Assembly: GCF_000755285.1 (NCBI RefSeq)
Contig: NZ_BBMK01000011.1
Location: 1-61,372, forward strand
Direction of reading: 5' to 3'
Length of the DNA: 61,372 bases
Origin: Nonlabens ulvanivorans
GTDB taxonomy: Bacteria; Bacteroidota; Bacteroidia; Flavobacteriales; Flavobacteriaceae
Part shown: piece after piece, positions 17,615-27,509 of the stretch
Layout of the letters: each line of letters opens with the position of its first letter
Numbering within the stretch: the stretch's first letter is position 1
The notes under the pieces: generated by a model
Seen by the model: the letters and a program-made list of their open reading frames with translations, nothing else
Databases searched by the model: none
Told to the model about the DNA's origin: nothing
Program-made: the position numbers and the translations under genes

Positions 17615-20071
17615 ATGCTCAGAATTATTGTTTTCACATTGTTATTTTTTAGTTACGCTTTCGCGAAAGCGAGTACGAATACATTACAACAAGACACAAC
17701 TAATATTGCCAGGAAAGTTTATCGCGCCACGCGCATATCAACACCGCCAAAAATTGACGGTAAACCATTTGAACAAATTTGGGATCGAGTTACTACTGGT
17801 GGTGATTTTGTAATGGCACAACCTAATAACGGTGATGCCGAAAGAGACACACATAAGACAGAATTTAAAGTAGCCTATGATGATGCCGCTATATATGTAG
17901 CAGGTTTTATGTATGATAGTGATCCAGAATCTGTTCTACGCCAGTTCTCGCAGCGTGATCAGGTTTTTGAACAAGCAGATCTCTTTGGCTTTTTTATAAA
18001 TACTTACAACAACCAGATCAATCAAACACGGTTCTATGCCACTAGTGCAAATGCGCTAGGAGACGCCATTGCCGAAGGAAACAGTCAAGATTTTAGTTAC
18101 AACGTCGTTTTCTTATCTGAGGTTTCATTTGATGAACGTGGCTGGTATGTTGAAATGAAGATTCCATATAGAACATTGCGATTTCCAGAACAAGACGTGC
18201 AAGACTGGAGTTTTCAAATATTACGTGTTATTAAATCACTTAATGAAGAGTACACTTATAATTACCTAGACGTAACTACGGGAACAGACACGCAGTATGA
18301 CGCTTTATTGACAGGAATTGAAAATATTGATCCACCATTGCGTTTAAATTTATATCCTTACGTATCTGTCATACACGATCGATTTGATGGGATAGAATCT
18401 ACTAGCTTTAATGCAGGTATGGATTTAAAATATGGTATCAATGATGCCTTTACACTAGATGCTACATTAATTCCAGACTTTGGTCAGGTAGCTTTTGATC
18501 AAGTGGTACTTAATTTAGGACCATTTGAACAAACCTTTAATGAAAATAGAGCCTTCTTTACAGAAGGAACAGATCTTTTTAGAAAAGGTGATTTGTTTTT
18601 CTCAAGACGTATAGGACAACGACCTAGCGGATCTAGAAATCTCGAGGTGCTCGATGATGAAGATATTATAGACAATCCTAGAAGTGCACAATTATTAAAC
18701 GCTATTAAAGTAACTGGTCGTACAGAAAAAGGACTAGGAATAGGAATTCTCAACGCACTTACAGAAAAGACTAATGCCACCATACAAAATAGTGTCGATG
18801 GTACAAGGCGTGAAATTGAGACAGAACCTTTAACTAACTATAATATGTTAGTCCTAGACCAGCAATATGGTAACAACTCTTCTATCGCACTAGTCAATGC
18901 TAGCACCTTGCGCAACGGCTCTTTTACAGATGCAAATTCTAACGCTATTGTTTTAAATCACAATAATAAAGCGGCAACTGATAATATAAGTGCAGAGGTT
19001 AAAATGACCAATCGCTTTACACCAGATGGGACAGAAACAGGTTTTGCCACTGAAGCAAATTGGAGAAAAACGAGCGGTAAATGGCGTCCGAGATTAGGTC
19101 ACTTTTTTAAAGACCGTAATTATAATCCAAATGATCTAGGGAGAAACTTTCAAACTAATTTTCACACTTTTGCGGCAGATTTGGATTATGTTCAATTAAC
19201 TCAAAAAGGTATTTTTAATAGATACGAAATTAGTCTGCGCACTAGACATAGACGTGCAGCTTCACCAGGTTTCCATACTGGGTCAGAAATAAACTTAAAT
19301 CCATTTTTTATTACTAAAGAACGTTTTGCCTTTGGTGCAGATTTTAATTATTACACAGACCGTAAAGATCAATTTGAATCTAGAATTGAAGATCAAGTAG
19401 TAAGATACGGTCAAGGAATTTTTACTGGCGGTTTTATATCTAGTGACTATCGCAAAAAGTTTGCGATAGACATGAGAGCTGGTCGATTTAAAAGATTGGA
19501 TGAGAAAGAGCATAATTATGATTTTAGGGTCGCACCTCGTTACCGTTTTTCTGACCAATTCTTGCTTATCTATAGTTTAGACTGGGATAAGAATAATGAT
19601 AGAATGAGTTATGTAACTCTCACTGATGACAATACGACTTCAATACTTAGTGAACGAGATACACATAGTGTTGAGAATCGATTAACGGGAACCTATAATT
19701 TTAATAACAGACAGGCTTTGAGCATCTCGTTTAGAAATTTCTGGTCACGAGCCATCTTTAGTCGTGATTTTAAAGAACTGCAATTAGACGGCTCTCTTGA
19801 AGATAGTGATTATGTACTAGAAGAAGATTTTAATCCCGATGCCAATTTTAATGTATGGAATTTAGATTTATCATACCGATGGCGATTTGCACCAGGTAGT
19901 GAGGCTTCCTTATTATATCGCAATTCAATTTCAAACTTTGATAATCAAGGAAATATACAATTTGAAGAAAGTCTAGACAATCTTTTTATGGAACCGGTAA
20001 GACACAATCTATCCTTGCGCATCACTTATTTTTTAGATGTCAATGCTGCAAGAAAATGGTTTAAAGCTTAA
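17615..20071 (+). CDS. DUF5916 protein with carbohydrate-binding-like N-terminus
   Basis: 818 residues. A signal peptide (MLRIIVFTLLFFSYAFA) leads into a CBM9-like domain (RATRISTPPKIDGKPFEQIWD, about residues 35-230) and a large beta-barrel-like region (about 240-818) with LNLGPFEQTFNENRAFFTEG, the DUF5916 hallmark. It is expected in the outer membrane or at the cell surface; suggested earlier to be a membrane-associated hydrolase, without proof. The signal peptide cleavage region AFAKA is encoded by a copy of the dispersed palindrome. Confidence 0.88.
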   Translation: MLRIIVFTLLFFSYAFAKASTNTLQQDTTNIARKVYRATRISTPPKIDGKPFEQIWDRVTTGGDFVMAQPNNGDAERDTHKTEFKVAYDDAAIYVAGFMYDSDPESVLRQFSQRDQVFEQADLFGFFINTYNNQINQTRFYATSANALGDAIAEGNSQDFSYNVVFLSEVSFDERGWYVEMKIPYRTLRFPEQDVQDWSFQILRVIKSLNEEYTYNYLDVTTGTDTQYDALLTGIENIDPPLRLNLYPYVSVIHDRFDGIESTSFNAGMDLKYGINDAFTLDATLIPDFGQVAFDQVVLNLGPFEQTFNENRAFFTEGTDLFRKGDLFFSRRIGQRPSGSRNLEVLDDEDIIDNPRSAQLLNAIKVTGRTEKGLGIGILNALTEKTNATIQNSVDGTRREIETEPLTNYNMLVLDQQYGNNSSIALVNASTLRNGSFTDANSNAIVLNHNNKAATDNISAEVKMTNRFTPDGTETGFATEANWRKTSGKWRPRLGHFFKDRNYNPNDLGRNFQTNFHTFAADLDYVQLTQKGIFNRYEISLRTRHRRAASPGFHTGSEINLNPFFITKERFAFGADFNYYTDRKDQFESRIEDQVVRYGQGIFTGGFISSDYRKKFAIDMRAGRFKRLDEKEHNYDFRVAPRYRFSDQFLLIYSLDWDKNNDRMSYVTLTDDNTTSILSERDTHSVENRLTGTYNFNNRQALSISFRNFWSRAIFSRDFKELQLDGSLEDSDYVLEEDFNPDANFNVWNLDLSYRWRFAPGSEASLLYRNSISNFDNQGNIQFEESLDNLFMEPVRHNLSLRITYFLDVNAARKWFKA
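17656..17671. repeat. Dispersed palindrome inside a signal-peptide coding region
   Basis: Exact CGCTTTCGCGAAAGCG; read in frame as YAFAKA at the likely signal peptidase site of the DUF5916 protein. Confidence 0.92.
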
Positions 20072-20092
20072 AACTCGCTACATTTGTCTTAC

Positions 20093-20761
20093 ATGATACA
20101 AGCACAACATATTCATAAAAGTTTTGGTGATTTACAAGTTCTTAAAGATGTAGATCTTACTATTAACACCGGTGAGATTGTAAGCGTTGTAGGTAGTTCT
20201 GGTGCAGGTAAAACCACATTACTACATATATTAGGAACTCTAGAACGTCCAGACGTTCATGCTGGCACATCTTTAATTATAGATGGTACCGATGTAACTA
20301 AACTCAACTCAAAAATGTTGAGCCGTTTCCGTAATGAATCCTTAGGCTTTATATTTCAATTTCATCAATTGTTACCAGAGTTCAGTGCCTTAGAAAATGT
20401 ATGCCTGCCGGCCTTTATTAAAAATACACCTAAGGATGTAGCCATTAAAAGGGCCAAAGAATTACTAGATTACCTTAAACTTTCTGATCGTTTTGACCAT
20501 AAACCAGGCGCCTTGAGCGGTGGTGAACAACAAAGAGTCGCCGTGGCTAGAGCACTTATTAATAACCCAAAGGTCATTTATGCAGATGAACCAACAGGAA
20601 ATCTAGATAGTAATACTGCAAATGATTTACACGAGTTGATCTTTAAACTGCGAGCAGAGTTTAATCAGACCTTTGTCATTGTAACGCACAATGATGAACT
20701 GGCTAATCTTGCAGATAGAAAATTAGTCATGCAAGACGGGAGATTTTTATCACATGACTAG
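20093..20761 (+). CDS. ABC transporter ATP-binding protein, LolD/MacB type
   Basis: About 222 residues. Walker [11 protein letters not shown]-loop [18 protein letters not shown], signature [15 protein letters not shown] and Walker [13 protein letters not shown] match the LolD/FtsE/MacB class, which drives lipoprotein release or envelope transport. No permease is adjacent. ATG 20093 is preferred over the TTG at 20084; a TACATTTG box ends six bases before it, suggesting a leaderless mRNA. It overlaps the next gene by eight bases. Confidence 0.9.
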   Translation: MIQAQHIHKSFGDLQVLKDVDLTINTGEIVSVVGSSGAGKTTLLHILGTLERPDVHAGTSLIIDGTDVTKLNSKMLSRFRNESLGFIFQFHQLLPEFSALENVCLPAFIKNTPKDVAIKRAKELLDYLKLSDRFDHKPGALSGGEQQRVAVARALINNPKVIYADEPTGNLDSNTANDLHELIFKLRAEFNQTFVIVTHNDELANLADRKLVMQDGRFLSHD

Positions 20762-21524
20762 AGCACAGCTCAAAGAATATCTAGATGCCAAGGTTGAGCA
20801 ATATAATGTACCCGACTTTATACCTCACGATCCCATTCAAATCCCGCATCTTTTTACAGAAAAAAAAGACATTGAATTAGCAGGGTTTTTAGTGGCTACC
20901 ATATCCTGGGGGGGCAATCGCAAATCCATTATTAATAACTCTAACAAGTTAATGGATTTAATGGACCATGCTCCAGCAGATTTTATACTCAATCACGAGC
21001 CTGAAGATCTTGATCGATTTAATGGATTTGTGCATCGTACCTTTAACAGTGAAGACTGTAAGACATTTATACGATCATTAAAAAATATAGAATTAGGATA
21101 CGGTGGTTTAGAAAACGCTTTCGCGAAAGCGTATACAGAAAAAGGCCATCTTCAACAAGCTATCTCTAGATTTAAAGAAATGTTCTTTGAAATTGAGCAT
21201 TTACCACGCACCCAAAAACACGTCAGTGATCCATTAAAAAATAGTAGTGCAAAACGTATCAATATGTTTTTAAGATGGATGGTACGTCAGGATAATGCTG
21301 GAGTAGATTTTGGAATATGGAATCAAATCCCAATGAGTGCACTTTCTCTACCGCTAGATGTTCATACCGGTAATATTGCTCGCAAATTGAAAATGCTTAA
21401 AAGAAAGCAAAATGACGGTAAAGCCGTTGCTGAATTAGATAATTACCTGCGCAAACTAGACCCTAACGATCCTGTTAAGTATGATTTTGCATTATTTGGT
21501 GTAGGAGTCTTTAATGATTTGTAG
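20754..21524 (+). CDS. TIGR02757 family protein
   Basis: 256 residues. [19 protein letters not shown], then [13 protein letters not shown] and [14 protein letters not shown] are the signatures of TIGR02757, a bacterial family of unknown function that resembles the helix-hairpin DNA glycosylase fold. A G7 run (20908-20914) spells WGG where the family has WGN, so one Gly codon appears inserted. The dispersed palindrome is in frame as NAFAKAY. It is translationally coupled to the ABC ATPase. Confidence 0.85.
   Translation: MTRAQLKEYLDAKVEQYNVPDFIPHDPIQIPHLFTEKKDIELAGFLVATISWGGNRKSIINNSNKLMDLMDHAPADFILNHEPEDLDRFNGFVHRTFNSEDCKTFIRSLKNIELGYGGLENAFAKAYTEKGHLQQAISRFKEMFFEIEHLPRTQKHVSDPLKNSSAKRINMFLRWMVRQDNAGVDFGIWNQIPMSALSLPLDVHTGNIARKLKMLKRKQNDGKAVAELDNYLRKLDPNDPVKYDFALFGVGVFNDL
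21116..21131. repeat. Dispersed palindrome within the TIGR02757 gene
   Basis: Exact 16-bp copy read in frame as NAFAKAY. Confidence 0.92.
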
Positions 21525-21540
21525 GAATATAGTATAAACA

Positions 21541-21562
21541 GTAAACGTTTCGTTTACCTTTG
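21541..21562 (+). promoter_or_regulatory. Promoter with overlapping dyad of the GAF histidine kinase gene
   Basis: Perfect inverted repeat GTAAACG-TTT-CGTTTAC (21541-21557) overlaps the -7 box TACCTTTG (21555-21562), 21 bases before the ATG. A protein bound to the dyad would block the promoter. Confidence 0.6.
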
Positions 21563-21583
21563 CCATCGTTAACCAAGACATGA

Positions 21584-22780
21584 ATGAACGCGATAGCACA
21601 CCAAAATGAAAATCAACGACTTAAGGTCTTGAAAGACTACGGTATTTCTAAGGAGCGAGAAAAAGTATTTGATGATTTGACAGAATTAGTATGTCGTCTT
21701 ACCTCAATTCCTAGATCTCTAATAAGTATTGTTGATAAAGAAGAGGTATGGTTTAAGTCCCAAAGAGGTTTAGAACTTAACTCTAGCACTCGAGAATTAT
21801 CATTTTGTAGTCATGCAATTAATTCTGAAGAGGATATTTACTTAATTGAAGATGCTCGTAAGTTAGAAGAGTTTAAAGATCATCCTTTTGTGAACGCGCC
21901 AGATCCTTTAATTTTTTACGCTGGTGTAAAACTTGAAAGTGAAGAAGGTTTACCATTAGGTACTTTATGTGTGCTAGATAACAAACCACACAAATTAACT
22001 GAGGAAGAAAGAGCTTCTCTATTAATGGTTGCAGATCTAGCTAAAAGACAATTAGAATTACATAAAAAAAATACTGAGTTATTGAAGCAAACCGCTATTC
22101 TCGAAGAGAATAACGAGATGTTGAAAAGTTTTGCTCATACCGTATCACATGATATGAAAATGCCTCTAGCAAACATGGTTTTAACGACTGACATCGTTGC
22201 AAAAAAGTATGGTAGTAATATAGACGAGGCTGGAAAAAATTATTTGAATTATATTAAAGATGCTGCTTTTGGTCTATCTGATTACGTTAGTCAAATTCTC
22301 GCTCACTATGAAAGTGAATCTTTTCTAGTAGAAGAGAAAGAAACATTTGACGCTTATACTTTATTAGAACACATCCATGAGATTCTTGCTATACCAGATG
22401 ATATTGATTATATCATGCCTGAGGATAATATAGAATTAAAAATAAATAAAAGCGCTTTAGAACAAATATTGATCAACCTCATAGGTAATGCTTTAAAGTA
22501 TAATGATAAAAAGACTGTTGAGGTAAAAACCGATATCATTGAAAAGAAGGATTACTACATTATTAAGGTGGCAGACAACGGTATAGGTATCGCAGAAGAT
22601 AAGAAAGAAGAAATTTTCAAGATGTTTCAAACGCTTAACCAACCAGATCGTAATGGAAAACGTGGAAATGGAATAGGTTTGAGCACCGTACAAAAACTAG
22701 TAAATAAATTAAACGGTATGATCACCGTTAACTCAGAACTAGGATTGGGTACAGAATTCGTCATTACTCTATCAAAATAA
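21584..22780 (+). CDS. GAF-domain sensor histidine kinase
   Basis: 398 residues, no membrane helix. The GAF domain spans about residues 10-165 (FDDLTELVCRLTSIPRSLIS, SFCSHAI, GTLCVLD). The dimerisation helix carries FAHTVSHDMKMPLANM with the phospho-acceptor His, followed by N-box QILINLIGNALKYND, DNGIGIAEDKKEEIF and GNGIGLSTVQKLV. Intact. It senses a cytosolic signal and no response regulator is adjacent. Its promoter is covered by a perfect dyad. Confidence 0.92.
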   Translation: MNAIAHQNENQRLKVLKDYGISKEREKVFDDLTELVCRLTSIPRSLISIVDKEEVWFKSQRGLELNSSTRELSFCSHAINSEEDIYLIEDARKLEEFKDHPFVNAPDPLIFYAGVKLESEEGLPLGTLCVLDNKPHKLTEEERASLLMVADLAKRQLELHKKNTELLKQTAILEENNEMLKSFAHTVSHDMKMPLANMVLTTDIVAKKYGSNIDEAGKNYLNYIKDAAFGLSDYVSQILAHYESESFLVEEKETFDAYTLLEHIHEILAIPDDIDYIMPEDNIELKINKSALEQILINLIGNALKYNDKKTVEVKTDIIEKKDYYIIKVADNGIGIAEDKKEEIFKMFQTLNQPDRNGKRGNGIGLSTVQKLVNKLNGMITVNSELGLGTEFVITLSK

Positions 22781-22805
22781 AGTAGGTGAATCTGAGATAA
22801 GATAT

Positions 22806-22813
22806 TATCTTTG
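22806..22813 (+). promoter_or_regulatory. -7 box (TATCTTTG) of the batA-like operon
   Basis: Exact TAnnTTTG, 17 bases before the ATG of the first gene of a four-gene overlapping operon. Confidence 0.65.
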
Positions 22814-22830
22814 ACTAATCCTAGATTTAA

Positions 22831-24736
22831 ATGATATTTAAAAACCCTTTAATACTTTACGGACTTCTTTTTCTTATCGTCCCTATTATTGTTCATTTAT
22901 TTCAATTAAGGCGATTTACAAAAGTGCCTTTTACAAACGTTGCTTTTTTAAAGCCGCTCATTACTCAAACACGTAAAAGTAGACAGCTTAAAAAATGGTT
23001 GACGCTACTAGCACGTATGGCAGCTATAGCATGTATAGTTATTGCCTTTGCCCAACCATTTATACCAGGTAGTGATGTTGCTACACAAGAGAAAGAGACA
23101 GCAATATACTTAGACAACTCCTACTCTATGCAGTCTAGTGGATCTAAAGGTGAACTCTATAAAACGGCAGTCACAGATCTGTTAGAACGACTACCTAACG
23201 ATCAAAAATTCACTCTTTTTACTAACGATAACACCTATAGTAATACCACAAAAAAGATATCGCAAACGATTTACTACAGTCGCAATATCAATCAAATTCA
23301 TTAAGCTACGAACAAATACAATTAAAGGCTAATGCTTTATTAAGTGATAACAATAAAAGAAATGAACTGGTTATCATCTCTGATTTTCAAAAGACTAGTG
23401 AAAATTTTCCTGATACTATTGCAGGATTAAAAAGAGAATTAGTCTTTCTTGAAGCCGAAGTCTCTAATAATGTATCCATTGACACTGCATACATCAGTAG
23501 AAGAGAAACGAACTCAATAGATATCAGTGTTACCGTAACTAGTGATACAGCCATCAGTAATCCGGTAACTTTAAGCTTAGAAAACAATGGCGTTCTAGTA
23601 GCTAAAACTAGTGTTGACCTCACTAATTTAAAAGATATAGGTATTTTTAATTTTGAAACGAGTCAACCGCTACAAGGTCGTATTTATCTCGATGACAAAA
23701 GTCTTTCATTTGACAATGAGCTTTTTATTAGTAATAATATTGATCGTAAAATTAAAGTCCTAGCAGTTAATGATGTAGATGGCGACTTTCTGAAAAGAAT
23801 TTATACAGAAGATGAATTTGACTTTAAAGCAGTAAGGGCTAGAGATCTTAATTTCAATCTTTTAAAGGAACAAAATTTAATAGTTTTAAACGAATTAAAG
23901 AGTATATCTGTTAACCTTGCAAAAGAACTAAATAACTACCTGAGAAATGGTGGATATCTTGTGGTGATACCGTCTTTAGATCAATCTGGATATGGCTCTA
24001 TTAATAATGTTGTAAGTTCCGATAATATTAGTGAAAAAGAAAAACGCATCACAGAAATTAATTACAATCATCCCTTATTGAAAGGCGTGTTTAATAAGCA
24101 AATTTCAAATTTCCAGTATCCTAAGGTCAATGCTACAACTAACATTATAGGCGCATTAAATCCAATTCTTAAATTCGAAGATGGTAATAGCTTTCTATTG
24201 CAAAAGGGTAACGTATTTAACTTTACAGCTCCTTTAAATAATCAAAATTCCAATTTTAAGAATTCTCCTTTAATAGTTCCTGTTTTATATAATATGGGGC
24301 GCAATAGTTTACCTGTCCAACAATTATATTATACTATAGGGGGAAAGAAACTCTATTGCCATACCAGAGACAATAGTAAGTGACGAAATCCTAGAATTAA
24401 GAAATAAGAGTAATGCTATTATCCCAAAGCAACGTGCGTTTGAATCTTTCGTACTAATAGAAATTGAGGATGAATTAAATAACTCAGGGAATTATAATGT
24501 CATAAAAGATGATGAGAGTATAACTACACTGAGCTTTAATAACAGCCGTAATGAAAATGAACTTAATTACTTTACAGCAACTGAATTAGGAAATAATAAC
24601 ATCGCATATTCTGTAGAGGATTTAGTATATAAATTAAGTAAAGAAGATGGGGGTTTTAAGCCTCTGGAGGTATTTTGTAATAGGTGCTCTCTTCTTTTTA
24701 ATATGTGAATTATTGATTTTAAAGTTTTTGAAATGA
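22831..24736 (+). CDS. BatA-like aerotolerance N-terminal domain protein, three frameshifts
   Basis: Large inner-membrane protein. The N-terminus MIFKNPLILYGLLFLIVP, then IVHLFQLRRFTKVPFTNVAFL, is the Bacteroidetes-aerotolerance N-terminal domain; a von Willebrand-like region with YLDNSYSMQSSG (metal-site DxSxS) follows, and a membrane helix closes the protein. Breaks: a missing A near 23255 (TTKKDIANDLL when repaired), G5 at 24339-24343 and G5 at 24649-24653 (each G4 when repaired). After repair it has 634 residues and ends in ICELLILKFLK with a four-base overlap with the next gene, as in an operon. Confidence 0.85.
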
Positions 24737-25983
24737 TATTATTAAAGAACGTTACTATCGTTGATGCAAGCAATGCTTTACATCTTAAGGAAAGAGATCT
24801 TCTCATTAAAAATGGAAAATTTACTCAAATAGGGACAAGTATTGAAAACAAAGAAGCTCGAATCATTGAGAAAAAAGACCTTCACATATCCATAGGTTGG
24901 TTTGATAGTAGTGTAAGTTTTGGAGAACCAGGTTTTGAAGAAAGGCAAACGTTAAAAAATGGATTAGAAACTGCTGCAAAAAGTGGTTTCACAACGGTGA
25001 TGTTAAATCCTAATAATCATCCTAATCCACAAGATGAATCAGGCATTAATTATTTGAAAGGCAAAGCAGACGGAGATGCTGTTACCCTTTTACCTGTTGG
25101 AAGTTTTACTATACATCAAAAGGGAGAACACCTGGCAGAGTTATATGATATGCAACAAGCTGGTGCTGTCTCTTTTTATGACTTTAAAAAATCAATATCC
25201 AATACCAATCTTCTTAAAGTTGGATTGCAATATGTAAAATCTTTTGGAGGTATTATTCAATCCTATCCACAAGACAATCATCTTGCTGGGAAAGGAATGG
25301 TAAATGAAGATGAAACCACGATTCACCTAGGTATTAAAACAACACCTGCTATCGCAGAGGAAGTTCAAATTGCGCGCGATATTCAAGTAGCTGCATATAC
25401 TGGTGCTAGACTACATATTCCTACCATTACAACCGCTGCTAGCGTACAACTTATCAAAGAAGCAAAAAAGAAATATTCAAATATCTCATGTAGTGTTTCC
25501 ACTAATCATTTAATGCTAGACACTAAAAGTCTATCAGACTTTAATACGCATTTCAAAATGGAACCACCATTGCGTGATGAGAAACAAAAAAATGCCTTAA
25601 TTAATGGCTTAAAAAGCGGCATTATCGACACTGTAACTTCAGATCACATACCACTTAACATAGAGCACAAAGCAGTTGAATTTGATCAAGCAAGTTACGG
25701 TAGTACTGGATTGGAAAGTAGTTATGGAATTCTACAATCATTGCTAGATACAGAAACCGCTATTAAAGCGCTGACCTCTGGTTACCTAATTTTTGGAATG
25801 CAAAGGCCACAAATTAAGGTAGGTGAGCTAGCTAATTTGAGTCTTTTTGTACCAAGCGAAAAATATACATTTGAAAAAAAGGATGTTTTGTCATTTTCTA
25901 AAAACAGCGCCATCCTAGGAAATAAACTAAAAGGTAAAGCACTAGGCATTATTAATAATAAAAAAATAATTTGGAATGGATAA
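24733..25983 (+). CDS. Dihydroorotase-like amidohydrolase, apparent pseudoenzyme
   Basis: 416 residues with the overall fold and length of dihydroorotase. The metal motif HxH near the N-terminus is absent: FDSSVSFGEPGFEER stands where active enzymes have D-x-HxHxREPG. The later ligand regions are also changed (RLHIPTITTAAS, TSDHIPLNIEHK). It is therefore probably catalytically dead, like the inactive dihydroorotase subunits that scaffold aspartate carbamoyltransferase in some bacteria. It overlaps batA-like by four bases and the next gene by eight. Confidence 0.85.
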   Translation: MILLKNVTIVDASNALHLKERDLLIKNGKFTQIGTSIENKEARIIEKKDLHISIGWFDSSVSFGEPGFEERQTLKNGLETAAKSGFTTVMLNPNNHPNPQDESGINYLKGKADGDAVTLLPVGSFTIHQKGEHLAELYDMQQAGAVSFYDFKKSISNTNLLKVGLQYVKSFGGIIQSYPQDNHLAGKGMVNEDETTIHLGIKTTPAIAEEVQIARDIQVAAYTGARLHIPTITTAASVQLIKEAKKKYSNISCSVSTNHLMLDTKSLSDFNTHFKMEPPLRDEKQKNALINGLKSGIIDTVTSDHIPLNIEHKAVEFDQASYGSTGLESSYGILQSLLDTETAIKALTSGYLIFGMQRPQIKVGELANLSLFVPSEKYTFEKKDVLSFSKNSAILGNKLKGKALGIINNKKIIWNG

Positions 25984-26330
25984 AGAACCTGCAGGTAAAT
26001 CGATAGCTATTATAGCATATGCTAGTGCTTTATTTCTGTTTTTTCATTTAATTGTTTGTATAGCAATCTTTGGTGTAGCGATTATATTAAATAATGGCAA
26101 AAATCAACTTTGCAGCCTTTCATTTAAGACAAATGTTTGGAATTATTGCAGCGGCAGTTATCGTAAGTGTTTTTTCAAGCGTCATCCCTACCGGAATTAT
26201 TCCTTTATTAATGATATGCTTTTTTGTTCTACTAGCAATCTTAGGACTTGTTAGTGCTTTAAGAAATCAAACTGACGAATTACCAATTGTAGGTCCACTA
26301 TTCCAGAAATGGTTTAATTTTATTAAGTAA
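25976..26330 (+). CDS. Small DUF4870-like membrane protein, frameshifted
   Basis: The first part (MDKEPAGKSIAIIAYASAL, helix LFFHLIVCIAIFGVAIIL) and the second part (FAAFHLRQMFGIIAAAVIV ... LPIVGPLFQKWF) lie in different frames. Removing one A from the A5 run at 26099-26103 joins them as NNGKINFAAFHLRQ, giving 117 residues with three helices. The FHLRQ and PxxGPLFQKW motifs recur in small flavobacterial membrane proteins of this type. It sits inside the batA-like/dihydroorotase-like/esterase operon. Confidence 0.72.
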
Positions 26331-27001
26331 TGAAAGCTATAACAGACTTATCCCTTAAGCATGTCATAAGACCTGCAAATAAAGAAAATGCACCATTACT
26401 TCTACTCCTTCATGGCTATGGCAGTAGTGAAGACGATCTTTTTTCTTTTGCACCAGAAATTTCTCAAGACTTTTTTATCGTATCTGCTCGTGCACCATAT
26501 GATATGGTACCGCAAGGCGCAGCGTGGTATGCTATCAACTTTGACGCTACAGGCGGGAAATTTAGCGATGTAGATCAGGCTAAAAGAAGTATGACTTTAC
26601 TCCTTAAATTTATTGAAGAATTAAAGGCTCAATATCCTATTTCAAAAGAAAAGATTAATATTCTAGGTTTTAGTCAAGGAGCTATTCTTTCTTACGGTTT
26701 ATCCCTTTCTCATCCAGCATTATTCAATAAAGTGGTGTGTATGAGTGGTTATTTAAATAAAGAAATGATTGAACAGCCAGAAGCTCTTGAATCTCGCTTT
26801 AGCGAAAGCGATAACCAACCATCCTACTTTATCTCTCACGGAACTGTAGATCAAGTCGTACCATATGCGTGGGCAAAAATGGCACCAGAATTTCTAAGTA
26901 ATTTAAATATAAATTACTTATTTAAAGATTATCCAATAGGTCACGGCGTGGCTAGAGATAATTTTTATGACATGAAAGAATGGCTAGAAAAAGATCTTTA
27001 A
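26330..27001 (+). CDS. Alpha/beta hydrolase, phospholipase/carboxylesterase type
   Basis: 223 residues. Oxyanion-region LLLHGYGSSEDD, nucleophile elbow GFSQGA (Ser), catalytic Asp in HGTVDQVVP and His in IGHGVA form a complete triad. Similar to the YpfH/carboxylesterase group that acts on short acyl esters or lysolipids. Its ATG shares one base with the preceding stop (TAATG). A variant palindrome is read in frame as SRFSESD. No signal peptide, so cytosolic. Confidence 0.9.
   Translation: MKAITDLSLKHVIRPANKENAPLLLLLHGYGSSEDDLFSFAPEISQDFFIVSARAPYDMVPQGAAWYAINFDATGGKFSDVDQAKRSMTLLLKFIEELKAQYPISKEKINILGFSQGAILSYGLSLSHPALFNKVVCMSGYLNKEMIEQPEALESRFSESDNQPSYFISHGTVDQVVPYAWAKMAPEFLSNLNINYLFKDYPIGHGVARDNFYDMKEWLEKDL
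26795..26810. repeat. Variant dispersed palindrome CGCTTTAGCGAAAGCG
   Basis: One substitution from the 16-bp core; coding, read as SRFSESD in the esterase gene. Confidence 0.8.
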
Positions 27002-27508
27002 CTATCGGTACTTATTATAAAGTACAGATTTTAAAGTTTGCATCGATAATTTATTATCCCCCCCGCTAAAGTTGTACTGTATCAATACTTCTCCCCCCCA
27101 ATTAGTATTATCGGTAAAATTTGCAATCAACCATTTGTGATTCAAGACTTGCATATCATTAATTTGATATCCACGTCCTTCACCTATGAAATCCACCAAT
27201 GGGTTTCCTCCTTCTTTAAGATTTTGTTCTAAAAGATAGTCTTGTAAAACAGCTTCAATTTTATTGCGGTCTAGACCTGTAGATTCAAAATAATTATAAG
27301 CCTCTTCATTATTTTCTAGAGAGAAAACAGTAGCGTCTTCTTTTGCAGCTTGAGCATTATTAAGTTGCTGTTGTGTAGACTCTAATTTTTCCTCTAGTGT
27401 TCTATAAGCCCTATCTTGTGACTCTTGTATATTTCTACCATTTACATATAGTATTAATGCAATTAAAGAGGCAAAAATAAATAGGTATAAATAAAGGTTA
27501 CGTTTCAT
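27002..27508 (-). CDS. Conserved protein with an N-terminal membrane anchor
   Basis: 168 residues. One N-terminal helix (LYLYLFIFASLIALILYV) is followed by a coiled coil (about residues 28-60, LEEKLESTQQQLNNAQAAK) and a globular C-terminal domain predicted to lie outside the cytoplasm. Two G7 runs (coding strand, at 27058-27064 and 27093-27099) spell SGGD and WGGE; with G4 they would read SGD and WGE, still in frame. No family name is recognised. It starts one base after the MBL gene on the same strand, so they form an operon. Confidence 0.75.
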   Translation of the reverse strand: MKRNLYLYLFIFASLIALILYVNGRNIQESQDRAYRTLEEKLESTQQQLNNAQAAKEDATVFSLENNEEAYNYFESTGLDRNKIEAVLQDYLLEQNLKEGGNPLVDFIGEGRGYQINDMQVLNHKWLIANFTDNTNWGGEVLIQYNFSGGDNKLSMQTLKSVLYNKYR

Positions 27509-27509
27509 A

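Noticed and set aside
23240..24660. Programmed frameshifting or recoding to explain the many broken genes
   Set aside because: The sites share no slippery heptamer or downstream structure, occur in unrelated genes and always equal a homopolymer length change.
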